Shown here piece by piece: positions 26,110 to 34,961 of a stretch of DNA of 53,354 bases. Origin of the DNA: an uncultured Clostridia bacterium (GTDB taxonomy: Bacteria > Bacillota > Clostridia > Oscillospirales > CAG-272). Below the pieces are notes generated by a model, which saw nothing but the letters and a program-made list of their open reading frames with translations, was not told the DNA's origin and ran no database searches. The stretch spans positions 1 to 53,354 of the forward strand of contig CALXUV010000074.1 of assembly GCA_944391815.1 (NCBI GenBank), in the 5' to 3' direction. Each line of letters opens with the position of its first letter. Positions within the stretch are counted from its first letter, which is position 1. The position numbers were made by a program, and so were the translations under genes.

Positions 26110-26637
26110 TTACGGTTTATCATCAGGATTCTGCTTTTTTTGTTTGGCGTTTTTCACCTCTTCGAGAATGAACCAAAGTATCATCATTCCGACTCCGACA
26201 GTTATAAACGAGTCTGCACCGTTGAAAATCCATTTCCAAAGGCTCGGAAACGCTCTGAAATCTATAAAATCAACAACTTCTCCGTACGCTATACGGTCGA
26301 TCATGTTTCCGATACCTCCGCCTACTATCATCGGCAGTGAAACGTAAAACAGAGGAGAAGTTTTTTCCCAGAAAATCATAGCGCAGGTAAGAAACACTAT
26401 CAGGATCACCGAAACCGACATAAAAAGCCATCTGTGTTCTGACAGAGAACCGAATGCGGCGCCGTCGTTTGTGATATATGTTAAATGCAGTACGTCTTTT
26501 ATAAGCGGAATGCTTTCTCCGACCTGCATATTATTCATAACCGCAAGTTTTGTAAAGAAATCCACAAGAACGGTAACAAGCACCACTGAGGCGGATATTA
26601 TCGCGTTTCTTTTGGTTATTCCGGGTTTGATTTTCAT
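26110..26637 (-). CDS. lspA: Lipoprotein signal peptidase (signal peptidase II)
   Basis: 175 residues, four predicted membrane helices. Cuts prolipoproteins before the lipid-modified cysteine. Seen: LTYITNDGAAFG, then GGGIGNMIDRI (D114) and GEVVDFIDFRAFP (D123), the conserved aspartates of the aspartyl active site. GGAAGG lies about 12 nt before the ATG. Sits between ileS (241 bases upstream) and the rluD-type gene. Confidence 0.96.
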   Translation of the reverse strand: MKIKPGITKRNAIISASVVLVTVLVDFFTKLAVMNNMQVGESIPLIKDVLHLTYITNDGAAFGSLSEHRWLFMSVSVILIVFLTCAMIFWEKTSPLFYVSLPMIVGGGIGNMIDRIAYGEVVDFIDFRAFPSLWKWIFNGADSFITVGVGMMILWFILEEVKNAKQKKQNPDDKP

Positions 26638-26878
26638 TGAAAAATTGCCCTTCCTGCATCAAAGCGGCATTTGCTTTTAACTCCGGTGACGACAAATTGT
26701 CTTAACCCCAAAGCCGGCTTAACCGTAAGATGCTCTTGTTTTGCAAAAACCGGATTTATAAGTTCTCCGGTTTCAGTTAAAAGCGATGTCCGCACCGCAA
26801 GCCCTTTGCGCCCGGCACGAACATCGCAGTAAAATTCATATCATCGGGAACTACTGAACGTCCGAAACAGAAGCCGAA

Positions 26879-29671
26879 TCAGATTCCGAGAACACGTCTG
26901 CATCTGGGGCAGAGGTAATCTCCGTCTACTGTAACTGCCTCGGCGGACTGCTTCCAACAGCGCACGCACTTCTCGCCCGCCGCTCTTTCAACCTTTACTC
27001 CGAGCTCTTTACCCTCGTCCGGACTTCCTTTTTCAAGGCTTACATCCGAAACAATGAACACATCCTCAAGTATTCCCTTATCAAACTCCGAAAGGAAGTC
27101 ATAATTTGAGCCTTCTGCGGTGATAACCACACGAGCTTCAAGAGATTTACCTATGAGTTTATCGGCTCTGGCGACTTCAAGCGCTCCGAGGACTTCGTCA
27201 CGCAGCTCCATGAGTCTGTCGTATTTTCTTTCGGTTTCCTCAAACGGGAACTGAGGATTGTATTCCGGCATATCGGTAAGATAAACGTTGCCTTTATCCT
27301 CGCCTGACTTGTGCGGCATTACCTTCCAGATTTCGTCGGAGGTGAACACCAGAATAGGTGACATAAGCCTTACAAGCGCCGACAGAATCAGATACATTGT
27401 CGTCTGTGCACTGCGTCTTTCAATACCGTCTCTCTTTTCGACGTACGCTCTGTCTTTTACTATATCAACGTAAAGCTTTGACATTTCAATTGTACAGAAA
27501 TTGCTGATTGCGTGATATGCGTTATGGAACTGGCAGCTCTCATAAGCATTACGGACTTCTCCCGTCAGGCGGTTGAGTTTGGCAAGCGCCCATTTGTCAA
27601 TATCGGGAAGTTTATCCGGCGGCACCATATCGGTATCGGGACAGAAGTCCTCGCCCGGATTACCGAGATTACCCATAAGAATTCTCGCCGTGTTTCTGAT
27701 TTTGCGGTAAACCTCGGAGAGCTGTTTCAGTATGTCCTTTGAGATACGGACATCGGCTGTAAACTCAACCGATGAAACCCAGAGTCTTAGCAGATCCGCA
27801 CCGTAAACGTCGGTAACTTCCTTCGGCGAAACCGAGTTTCCGGCACTTTTGTGCATTGCTTTTCCTTCGCCGTCAACAGTCCAGCCGTGAGTTATTATCT
27901 TTTTGTAGGGAGCACGTCCGAACGCCGCTATCGAAGTAAGCATCGACGACTGGAACCATCCTCTGTACTGGTCCCCGCCCTCAAGATAAACATCAGCGGG
28001 AGATCTTAACTCTTCCCTCTCATCAAGAACGGCGGCATGCGAGGAACCGGAGTCGAACCAGACGTCCATAATGTCTTTTTCTTTGGTAAATGATGTTCCG
28101 CCGCAGTCCGGACATTTAAGACCCGGAACGATTTCCGAGGCATCCATTTCGTACCAGGCATTTGAGCCTTTTTTGCGGAAAACTTCCGAAACCGCCTTTA
28201 TTGTATCATCGTTTATAATGTATTTGCCGCAGTCGTCGCAGTAGAAGATCGGTATCGGAACACCCCAGTTGCGCTGTCTTGAAATGCACCAGTCGTTCCT
28301 TTCGCGGATCATAGCGACCATACGGTCCTTGCCCCAAGCCGGAAGCCATTCTATATTGTCGCACGCCTTGACAGCCTGCTCGGTCATGTCTTTAACCGAA
28401 GCAAACCACTGTTCTGTCGCACGGTAAATTATCGGATTTTTACATCTCCAGCAGTGCGGATAGGAGTGAACTATCTTCTCGGTAGCGAGAAGCGCTCCGC
28501 TTGCGGAAATATCATCAAAAATCGCCTTGTTTGCCCGGGCGGTGGTAAGTCCGCAGTATTTTCCCGCCTCTTCGGTCATTACTCCTCTGGCATCAACCGG
28601 TACGACTATTTCTGGCAGATCCTTGTATTTACGCCATACGTCAAAGTCCTCCGCACCGAAACCGGGAGCAGTGTGAACGCATCCCGTTCCGCTTTCAAGA
28701 GTTACATGGTAACCGCAGATGACGTGTGAAAATCTGTCCATGAAGGGATGCCTTGCTTTGACACCTTCAAGATCTCTTCCTTTCAGGGATCCGATAACTG
28801 TATATTCTCCGAGTTTAGCCTTTGACGCCACGGTTTCGACAAGCTCGTTTGCGATTATATAAATCTCACCGCCGCATTTTACAAATGAATATTCGTAATC
28901 GGGATTAAGGCAGATACCGAGGTTTCCGGGAAGAGTCCATGTGGTGGTAGTCCAGATTACGAAATAAACGTTTTCAAGTCCGCCTGTAATCTTGCTTATC
29001 TTTCCGCTTTCATCGGCACATACCGGGAATTTAACGTATATCGAGTCGCACGGATCGTCGCTGTATTCAATTTCCGCTTCGGCAAGTGCGGTCTCGTCAG
29101 ACGGGCACCAGTACACCGGCTTCATACCTTTGTAAATGTAGCCTTTTTTAGCCATCTCGCCGAAAATTTCAATCTGACGCGCCTCAAACTCCGGTGCAAG
29201 CGTAAGATAAGGATTTTGCCAGTCACCTACAACACCGAGACGCTTGAAGCCCTTTCTCTGAATATCAACGTAAGTCAGAACAAAGTCCTTGCACTTGTTA
29301 CGGAAATCGGTAACGCTCAGTTTTGCCCTGTCGAGTTTTGTCTGTTTTATTATTGCGCTCTCAGCCGGCAGACCGTGACAGTCCCAGCCGGGAACATACG
29401 GCGCACGGTATCCGCTCATATTCTTGTATCTTACGATAAAATCCTTGAGAATTTTATTAAGCGCATGGCCTATGTGGATATCGCCGTTAGCGTAAGGGGG
29501 GCCGTCATGAAGTATAAACAGCGGTTTGTCACGGTTTTTATCCAGAACCGCCTGATAAAGACCTGACTCATCCCATTTTCCGAGCATTTCCGGTTCTTTT
29601 TCGGGAAGATTCGCCCGCATTGAAAACGCCGTTGACGGGAGATTGAGTGATTTTGAATAATCGGTTGCCAT
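26879..29671 (-). CDS. ileS: Isoleucyl-tRNA synthetase
   Basis: 930 residues. PYANGDIHIGHALNKI carries HIGH at 66-69. The CP1 editing domain follows (about 190-400: WTTTTWTLPGNLG, GTGCVHTAPGFGAEDF). The second signature reads KAMHKSAGN instead of KMSKS, a variant I believe occurs in other Firmicutes. The C-terminal zinc ribbon is CVRCWKQ...CPRC. GGAGA precedes the ATG. No T-box leader is visible upstream, which is unusual for a Firmicute ileS. A 26-bp tandem array lies 94 bases upstream instead. Confidence 0.97.
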   Translation of the reverse strand: MATDYSKSLNLPSTAFSMRANLPEKEPEMLGKWDESGLYQAVLDKNRDKPLFILHDGPPYANGDIHIGHALNKILKDFIVRYKNMSGYRAPYVPGWDCHGLPAESAIIKQTKLDRAKLSVTDFRNKCKDFVLTYVDIQRKGFKRLGVVGDWQNPYLTLAPEFEARQIEIFGEMAKKGYIYKGMKPVYWCPSDETALAEAEIEYSDDPCDSIYVKFPVCADESGKISKITGGLENVYFVIWTTTTWTLPGNLGICLNPDYEYSFVKCGGEIYIIANELVETVASKAKLGEYTVIGSLKGRDLEGVKARHPFMDRFSHVICGYHVTLESGTGCVHTAPGFGAEDFDVWRKYKDLPEIVVPVDARGVMTEEAGKYCGLTTARANKAIFDDISASGALLATEKIVHSYPHCWRCKNPIIYRATEQWFASVKDMTEQAVKACDNIEWLPAWGKDRMVAMIRERNDWCISRQRNWGVPIPIFYCDDCGKYIINDDTIKAVSEVFRKKGSNAWYEMDASEIVPGLKCPDCGGTSFTKEKDIMDVWFDSGSSHAAVLDEREELRSPADVYLEGGDQYRGWFQSSMLTSIAAFGRAPYKKIITHGWTVDGEGKAMHKSAGNSVSPKEVTDVYGADLLRLWVSSVEFTADVRISKDILKQLSEVYRKIRNTARILMGNLGNPGEDFCPDTDMVPPDKLPDIDKWALAKLNRLTGEVRNAYESCQFHNAYHAISNFCTIEMSKLYVDIVKDRAYVEKRDGIERRSAQTTMYLILSALVRLMSPILVFTSDEIWKVMPHKSGEDKGNVYLTDMPEYNPQFPFEETERKYDRLMELRDEVLGALEVARADKLIGKSLEARVVITAEGSNYDFLSEFDKGILEDVFIVSDVSLEKGSPDEGKELGVKVERAAGEKCVRCWKQSAEAVTVDGDYLCPRCRRVLGI

Positions 29672-30067
29672 TTTTTATCTCCTGAAATTTGTATGTTAGT
29701 AAGTTTGGTTTATTATGTCTCGTTTCCTGCTGTCGCCGCCGCGATTCAATTCGTAAAGCGGGTGACTTTGCGGTTAAATGAAAGCATTATACTGTCGCAG
29801 TTTAATAAAGGCATTGACTGTTGCGATTAAGTAATGCATTAAACTGTTACGGTTAAGTAAAAAAATCGCACTGTCGCAGTTAAATAAAGCATTGACTGTT
29901 GCAGTTAAATAAAATCATTAGGACTTCTCTTATTAACCGCTCTGCCAACAACGGAACAGAATAATTCTGTAATTTTGCACCCCGGTGACATTCAAAAAAG
30001 CTCAGCTCGTATCAAAAACAAATCAAGACATAATAATGCTTTACAAGCGCACATTATGCACTTCCGG
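29672..30067. other. ileS upstream region with a tandem array, no T-box
   Basis: 396 bases. I looked on the minus strand for the T-box antiterminator core (GGGTGGNACCGCG) and did not find it. The only evident structure is the repeat array at 29765-29920. Confidence 0.55.
29765..29920. repeat. Six tandem copies of a degenerate 26-bp repeat
   Basis: Units start at 29765, 29791, 29817, 29843, 29870 and 29895 (25-27 bp each), consensus ACTGTYGCRGTTAARTAAAG followed by CATT. Several units contain the small palindrome ACTG-TYG-CAGT. There are no spacers, so it is not a CRISPR. It sits 94-250 bases upstream of the ileS start. Confidence 0.85.
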
Positions 30068-31273
30068 TCATTCTCCGCCGGCTTTGAAATTGTAGATGGG
30101 TTTTATTATTTCCACTACATCAACCGTTGGAGTAATGTTATCAAGAATATCGTCAGCTGACTTGTAAGCCATCGGACATTCGTCAAGAGTCGATTTGCCT
30201 ACCGAAGTTGAGTAAACATTCTTCATCTGCTTTTTGAACTCTGAAACTGTGAACCTCTGCTTCGCATCTGAACGGCTCATCAGTCTTCCTGCGCCGTGAG
30301 GAGCGGAAAAATTCCAGTCCTCGTTTCCTTTTCCGATACAGACCAGACTTCCGTCCCGCATATTTATCGGGATAAGCAGTTTTTCGCCGTTCATAGCGGA
30401 AACCGCACCCTTGCGGAGTATCATGTTTTCCGTGTCTATATAGTTATGCACAGTCTCGAAACGCTCTTCCGGATGTAAGCCCATTCCTTTCAGTATAACG
30501 TCGGTTATTGCCCGACGGTTAACGGAAGCAAAATGCTGCACGATCTTCATGTCGTGCATATAACAGTCAAAAAGCTCTCCGGTAAGATATGCCAGAGTCT
30601 TCGGAACCGTAGTTTTTCCATTGTTTTTCAGTTTTTTCAGCTCTTCGGGGATGTCTTTTTCCCTGCCCTCGGCTTTGAGACGGCTGATCAGGTACTCTGT
30701 TTCAATCTCTCTTCCGAGCTTCACGGAAAGACACGCCTGCTCCTGATAGTATCCGGCAACCTCCGTTCCCAGATGACGGCTTCCCGAGTGAACAACAATG
30801 TAAATGTTACCCTTGCTGTCTTTATCCGCTTCAATGAAGTGGTTTCCACCCCCGAGAGTTCCTATGCTTTTATGCGCCCTGCCGATATCAATATGGCGGG
30901 CACAGCAAAGCTCTGTCAGCTCCGTCTTGTCTGCGTATGCGTGAATTTTTTCACGCACGGCAAATCCTGAAGGTATGCCTGAGTAAATAAGTTTGTCCAG
31001 TTTTTGCAATTCGATGAAAGATTCCCTTATCCGGACGGTTTCCATTCCGCAACCTATATCCACACCGACCAGATTCGGAACAATTTTATCTGTCACCGTC
31101 ATTGTTGTCCCGACGGTACAGCCAAGGCCGGCATGAATATCCGGCATCATTCTTATCCTGCTGCCTGCGGTGAATTCCTGATTACAAAGTTCAAGCACCT
31201 GCGATACGGCGGCACTTTCAACCACATCGGTGAACACCTTGGCAGTATTATATTTTCCTTTGATTTCAATCAT
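30068..31273 (-). CDS. rtcB: RtcB-family RNA ligase
   Basis: 401 residues, the short bacterial form. RtcB joins 2',3'-cyclic phosphate or 3'-phosphate ends to 5'-OH RNA using GTP and Mn2+. Motifs: MPDIHAGLGCTVGTTM, VDIGCGMETV (D72, C75), GGGNHFIEAD (N144, H145), VVHSGSRHLG (H160, H165) and APHGAGRLMSR, containing the histidine expected to be guanylylated. AGAGG precedes the ATG. It lies 79 bases after sepF and no RtcR-type regulator is present, so it is probably transcribed with the cell-division genes upstream. Its position between sepF and ileS is unusual. Confidence 0.94.
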   Translation of the reverse strand: MIEIKGKYNTAKVFTDVVESAAVSQVLELCNQEFTAGSRIRMMPDIHAGLGCTVGTTMTVTDKIVPNLVGVDIGCGMETVRIRESFIELQKLDKLIYSGIPSGFAVREKIHAYADKTELTELCCARHIDIGRAHKSIGTLGGGNHFIEADKDSKGNIYIVVHSGSRHLGTEVAGYYQEQACLSVKLGREIETEYLISRLKAEGREKDIPEELKKLKNNGKTTVPKTLAYLTGELFDCYMHDMKIVQHFASVNRRAITDVILKGMGLHPEERFETVHNYIDTENMILRKGAVSAMNGEKLLIPINMRDGSLVCIGKGNEDWNFSAPHGAGRLMSRSDAKQRFTVSEFKKQMKNVYSTSVGKSTLDECPMAYKSADDILDNITPTVDVVEIIKPIYNFKAGGE

Positions 31274-31352
31274 ACGGTACCTCTTTTACCGCTACCGTAC
31301 ACCGACTGCAAAAAGAAATGTCCTGTGCGTAACTTTTACCGCATTACGGACT

Positions 31353-31715
31353 TTATTTGTCGCTGTCTTCCTCGGTTGCAACCGTAACACCTTTCGGTGT
31401 AAGAAGGAATGTTCTGTCCGAAGGACGTTCGATTTTTCCGTTTATAGCGTAAATAACTCCGGCTATGTAGTCGAGAATTCTTCTTGCGTGTGCGTCTGAA
31501 AGTTCATCAAGGTTAAGCACGATTGTCTGACCGCCTTTAAGACTGTCGGCAATTTCGGTAGCTTCTATAAGTTTTTTCGGTTTTACGACCTTCATCTGCA
31601 GTGCGCTGTGGGATATTTCAGATCTGACCGGTATATCCTCTACTGTCATTGCGTTGAGAAGTGCGTCGTCCTCTTCATCATAACTCATACTTCTTTTGTT
31701 TGAAAATAATGCCAT
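31353..31715 (-). CDS. sepF: Cell division protein SepF
   Basis: 120 residues, somewhat shorter than Bacillus SepF. SepF bundles FtsZ filaments and ties them to the membrane. The core domain (about 40-115) carries SLKGGQTIVLNLDELSDAHARRILDYIAGVIYAING followed by SDRTFLLTPKGVTV. The N-terminal amphipathic region MALFSNKRS is short. Start ATG 31715 has GGAGG in place; the longer frame to 31742 adds nine residues. Neighbour of yggS/ylmE as in Bacillus. Confidence 0.93.
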   Translation of the reverse strand: MALFSNKRSMSYDEEDDALLNAMTVEDIPVRSEISHSALQMKVVKPKKLIEATEIADSLKGGQTIVLNLDELSDAHARRILDYIAGVIYAINGKIERPSDRTFLLTPKGVTVATEEDSDK

Positions 31716-31942
31716 AGTAATCCTCCTCCGTTTGAAAGTCAAACGTAATATTTTTCAACTGTTTTTGTTTTTGAATTCTGCTGAAACATAAGTTACTGCG
31801 GATCTTAAGTTTTTTATTTCCGGGCGCTTGTTTCAGCTCAAACGCACCTTTACTGTTCTTCTCAAAAAGGACTGAAAAACTTTTCGCAGTATCGTGAACT
31901 CCCCTTTCAAGGGGTGATATATGACTCAGTTAAGCCTGTATG

Positions 31943-32629
31943 TCATGCTCTTTTTCCGAAAATGGCACTGCCGACCCTGACCATTGTGGCACCGCACTCA
32001 ACCGCCTGCTCGTAGCTTTCCGACATTCCCATACTGAGTTCATTCATTTCGACTCCCGGAATACCGAGCTTAGCGATTTTATCGAATATTTCTTTTGTCC
32101 TGCGGAAATACATTCTGTAATCATCGGGAGCGATGTGCGCAGGGGCCATTGTCATCAGTCCGCACACCTTTATACCGGGCAAAACCGACACCTCTCTTAC
32201 AAAATTCCCGGCGTCCTCGGGGAAAACTCCGCCTTTGTCCGGTTCATGTGCAATATTGATTTCGACAAGACACGGCATAACGATACCTTTTTGCTCAGCC
32301 CTGTGTGAAATTTCCTCCGCCAGTCCCAAGCTGTCAAGTGAATGAATCATCGACACCTTATCAATGATCTTTTTTACCTTGTTGGTCTGCAAGTGGCCGA
32401 TAAAGTGCACAGTAAGACCGTCTTTTCTCAGCAGCGGATATTTTTCTTCCAGTTCCTGAACCTTGTTTTCGCCGATAAGTATCTCACCCGGCAGACCGTT
32501 TATCACCTCAGCCGGTACCGTTTTCGTTGCAAATAAAAGTTTCACCTTGCGTCCGCCTGAAAGTTTATGTATTCGGGACAGCACTCCGCCGATATTTTCC
32601 ATGACTTTTTTTTGATACTCTTCTTCCAA
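31943..32629 (-). CDS. yggS: YggS/YlmE-family PLP homeostasis protein
   Basis: 228 residues. Single-domain PLP-binding barrel of the PLPBP (COG0325) family that buffers cellular pyridoxal phosphate. PLP lysine expected at K36 (LLFATKTVPAEVI); IGENKVQELEEK, HFIGHLQTNKVKKI, GLMTMAP and LSMGMSESYEQAVECGATMVRVGSAIFG are all typical. Start is most likely TTG 32629, with GGGGGATG upstream; an internal ATG at codon 10 lacks a good site. It follows miaA by 33 bases and precedes sepF. A pyridoxal kinase gene lies about 5 kb upstream. Confidence 0.93.
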   Translation of the reverse strand: MEEEYQKKVMENIGGVLSRIHKLSGGRKVKLLFATKTVPAEVINGLPGEILIGENKVQELEEKYPLLRKDGLTVHFIGHLQTNKVKKIIDKVSMIHSLDSLGLAEEISHRAEQKGIVMPCLVEINIAHEPDKGGVFPEDAGNFVREVSVLPGIKVCGLMTMAPAHIAPDDYRMYFRRTKEIFDKIAKLGIPGVEMNELSMGMSESYEQAVECGATMVRVGSAIFGKRA

Positions 32630-32662
32630 ACAGCCATCCCCCTTTCACGGACAAGATCCCTT

Positions 32663-33625
32663 TTAGTATAGCATATTTAAAAAGTTATTTATAATATTTG
32701 TAGCAGAATTTACAATAAATTTAAATTTGTCTGCGCCTCCGATATTCTCCGGAACAAAGTCGACGAATATTCTGTGTGCGTTTTTATCCGCTCTGAACCA
32801 TGTAAGCTGGCGTTTGGCGTAATTTCTTGAAGCTTTTTTCACCGCTTCCACAGCTTCTTCAAGAGTAATTTTGCCGTCGAGATACATAAGTACCTCCTTA
32901 TACCCTATTCCGTCTGAGGCAGTAGAACTGCGGAAAGCTTCGGAGTCAAGCCCCCTTACTTCTTCGACCAGCCCTTTTCCGAACATTTCCTCTGCACGCC
33001 TGTCTATTCGGTCGTAGAGAATGCTCCGATCATTGAAGTCAAGAAATATTTTCAAAACCCGATACGGACTTTCCGCCTGAACCGACTCTCTGTCCCACTG
33101 TGTTTTTGTTTTACCGGTAAGCATATATATTTCAAGGGCTCTGACCACCCGTTTTACGTTATTTGCGTGTGTTTTCATGGCAGCTTCCGGATCTGTTTCC
33201 GAGAGTAGACGGTAAAGCTCACCCGGATCACGGCTTTCAAGATTTTTCCGAAGCTCCGGATCTGCGGGCGCTGCCGAAAAACTGTCAATTCTGACCGCAC
33301 TTTCAAGGTAAAGTCCCGTTCCGCCGCAGAAAACCGGGATTTTCCCTTTTGATGAAACTTCTCCGATAACTTTTTTTGCAGCTTTCGCATAATCCGCACA
33401 ACTGAAATTTTCAGTCGGATCAGCAATATCGATAAGATGATGCGGAACACCCTGTTTTTCTTTTTCAGTAACCTTAGCCGTTCCTATATCCATTCCGCGG
33501 TAGACCTGCATTGAGTCACATGACAAAATCTCCCCGCCGAAAAGCTTTGCAACTTGAGCAGCAAGCGCTGATTTTCCGGATGCCGTCGGACCGACAACGG
33601 CAATTATATTTGTTTTGTTTTCCAA
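32663..33625 (-). CDS. miaA: tRNA dimethylallyltransferase
   Basis: 320 residues. Transfers the dimethylallyl group to A37 of tRNAs reading UNN codons. P-loop GPTASGKS (12-19), ILSCDSMQVYRGMDIGTAK, GVPHHLIDI, FCGGTGLYLES and YAKRQLTWFRAD are diagnostic. Start is TTG 33625, spaced properly from GGAGGTG; no ATG is available nearby. It begins 231 bases past aroC and runs into yggS. Confidence 0.95.
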   Translation of the reverse strand: MENKTNIIAVVGPTASGKSALAAQVAKLFGGEILSCDSMQVYRGMDIGTAKVTEKEKQGVPHHLIDIADPTENFSCADYAKAAKKVIGEVSSKGKIPVFCGGTGLYLESAVRIDSFSAAPADPELRKNLESRDPGELYRLLSETDPEAAMKTHANNVKRVVRALEIYMLTGKTKTQWDRESVQAESPYRVLKIFLDFNDRSILYDRIDRRAEEMFGKGLVEEVRGLDSEAFRSSTASDGIGYKEVLMYLDGKITLEEAVEAVKKASRNYAKRQLTWFRADKNAHRIFVDFVPENIGGADKFKFIVNSATNIINNFLNMLY

Positions 33626-33856
33626 ATCGCACCTCCGTTCCGGTGTTACAAGGCTGACCGGGTTTTTACTTCAAAAGCTCAGAAAAATTCCGTAATCATA
33701 AAATAATTATCAAGAAACGCTTCACAAGGCTGCTCACCGATATACGTACAGACAGAGGCTACCCGAGGATATACCGTGCAGACACCGGAAAAAATTAATC
33801 CGACAGCCGTTTTCGGCGCCCAAATTTGCCATTCGATCTCACCCGCAACCGGGAAT

Positions 33857-34960
33857 TCAGAAACTGATCTCTCCGTCTTTTTCAAGTATGATGTCCGTCA
33901 ACACAGCCGCTGTTACCGCCTCAACGCACGGCAACGCCCTTATGGCAATGCAGGGATCATGTCTGCCTTTTATATTTATTTTTACGTTCCGCATCTCCGA
34001 CAGGCTGACGGTATCCTGTTCACGCGCAATGGATGCCGTAGGTTTGAACGCTGCACGGAAAACGACCGGCATACCGTCGCTTATCCCGCCGATGACACCG
34101 CCGCAGTTGTTTGTGACAGTTACTACCTTTCCGTCCCTTACGGTGAAAGGATCATTATGCACGCTGCCGCGCAGTTTCACCGCCTCGAACCCGAGTCCGA
34201 ACTCTATTCCGCGAACTCCTCCGAGTCCGAACATCGCACCCGCAATCCGGTTTTCTATTCCTCCGTAAAGTGGCTCGCCGTATCCGGCATCAAGACCGAC
34301 GACAGCGCATTCGACAATACCGCCGACCGAATCGAGCTCCTTCATAGCCGAGATGATGACTTTTGCCATTTCCTCGCCTTTTTCTGCATCAATTACCGGC
34401 AGAACCGGACTTCTTAACACTCTGTCGAAATCACTTTGGCAGACACCGGTAAGCGAAAACGGCGTATCGGAAATATTACCGACCGCCGCAAGATGCGTAC
34501 CTATGAATATTCCCTTGGATTCAAGCATCTGTTTAAGTATTCCGCCGATTGCCACCAACGGTGCTGTAAGTCTTGCGGAAAAATGTCCGCCGCCTCTGAG
34601 ATCTATGCCGCTGCCATATCTTTTGATCGCCGTATAGTCGGCGTGAGACGGTCGGGGAGTATCGGTAAAACCGCTGTAATCTCCTGATCTTACGTTTTTG
34701 TTATAAATTTTAACCGTCAAAGGCTTGCCGTCAGTTTTCCCTTCCTTATCGATTCCGCTTTCAAAAACCGGTATATCATCCTCTTTGCGGGGGGTTGTGT
34801 ACGGAAGATTTCCACCCTGCCGCCTCTTCATGAAGGAGGCGAGTTTTTCCATATCTACGGAAAATCCGGCAGGAACTCCGTATGCAATCGCCGCTACAAA
34901 TTCTCCGTGTGATTCCCCGTTTACCTCTATTCTTAATTTGTCACCGAATTCAGACTTCAT
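33857..34960 (-). CDS. aroC: Chorismate synthase
   Basis: 367 residues. FMN-dependent final step to chorismate. Seen: GESHGEFVAAIAYGVPAG near the N-terminus, MKRRQGG, PRPSHADYTAIKRYG, GGGHFSARLTAPLVAIGGI and the C-terminal DPCIAIRALPCVEAVTAAVL. Start ATG 34960 has AAGGA eight bases upstream and begins one base after the aroA stop; a longer frame reaching 34990 would overlap aroA. Last gene of aroB-aroA-aroC. Confidence 0.96.
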   Translation of the reverse strand: MKSEFGDKLRIEVNGESHGEFVAAIAYGVPAGFSVDMEKLASFMKRRQGGNLPYTTPRKEDDIPVFESGIDKEGKTDGKPLTVKIYNKNVRSGDYSGFTDTPRPSHADYTAIKRYGSGIDLRGGGHFSARLTAPLVAIGGILKQMLESKGIFIGTHLAAVGNISDTPFSLTGVCQSDFDRVLRSPVLPVIDAEKGEEMAKVIISAMKELDSVGGIVECAVVGLDAGYGEPLYGGIENRIAGAMFGLGGVRGIEFGLGFEAVKLRGSVHNDPFTVRDGKVVTVTNNCGGVIGGISDGMPVVFRAAFKPTASIAREQDTVSLSEMRNVKINIKGRHDPCIAIRALPCVEAVTAAVLTDIILEKDGEISF

Positions 34961-34961
34961 T

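Noticed and set aside
26879-29671. IleRS lacking KMSKS as inactivation
   Set aside because: The KAMHKSAGN variant keeps the second lysine-serine. I recall similar forms in other Firmicutes, and the remaining domains are intact.
29765-29920. Possible CRISPR array
   Set aside because: The 26-bp units are directly adjacent with no spacers, diverge from each other, and no cas gene is nearby.
33679-33885. 68-codon minus-strand frame overlapping the aroC end
   Set aside because: The start lies in another frame of aroC and lacks a good ribosome binding site or recognisable domain.
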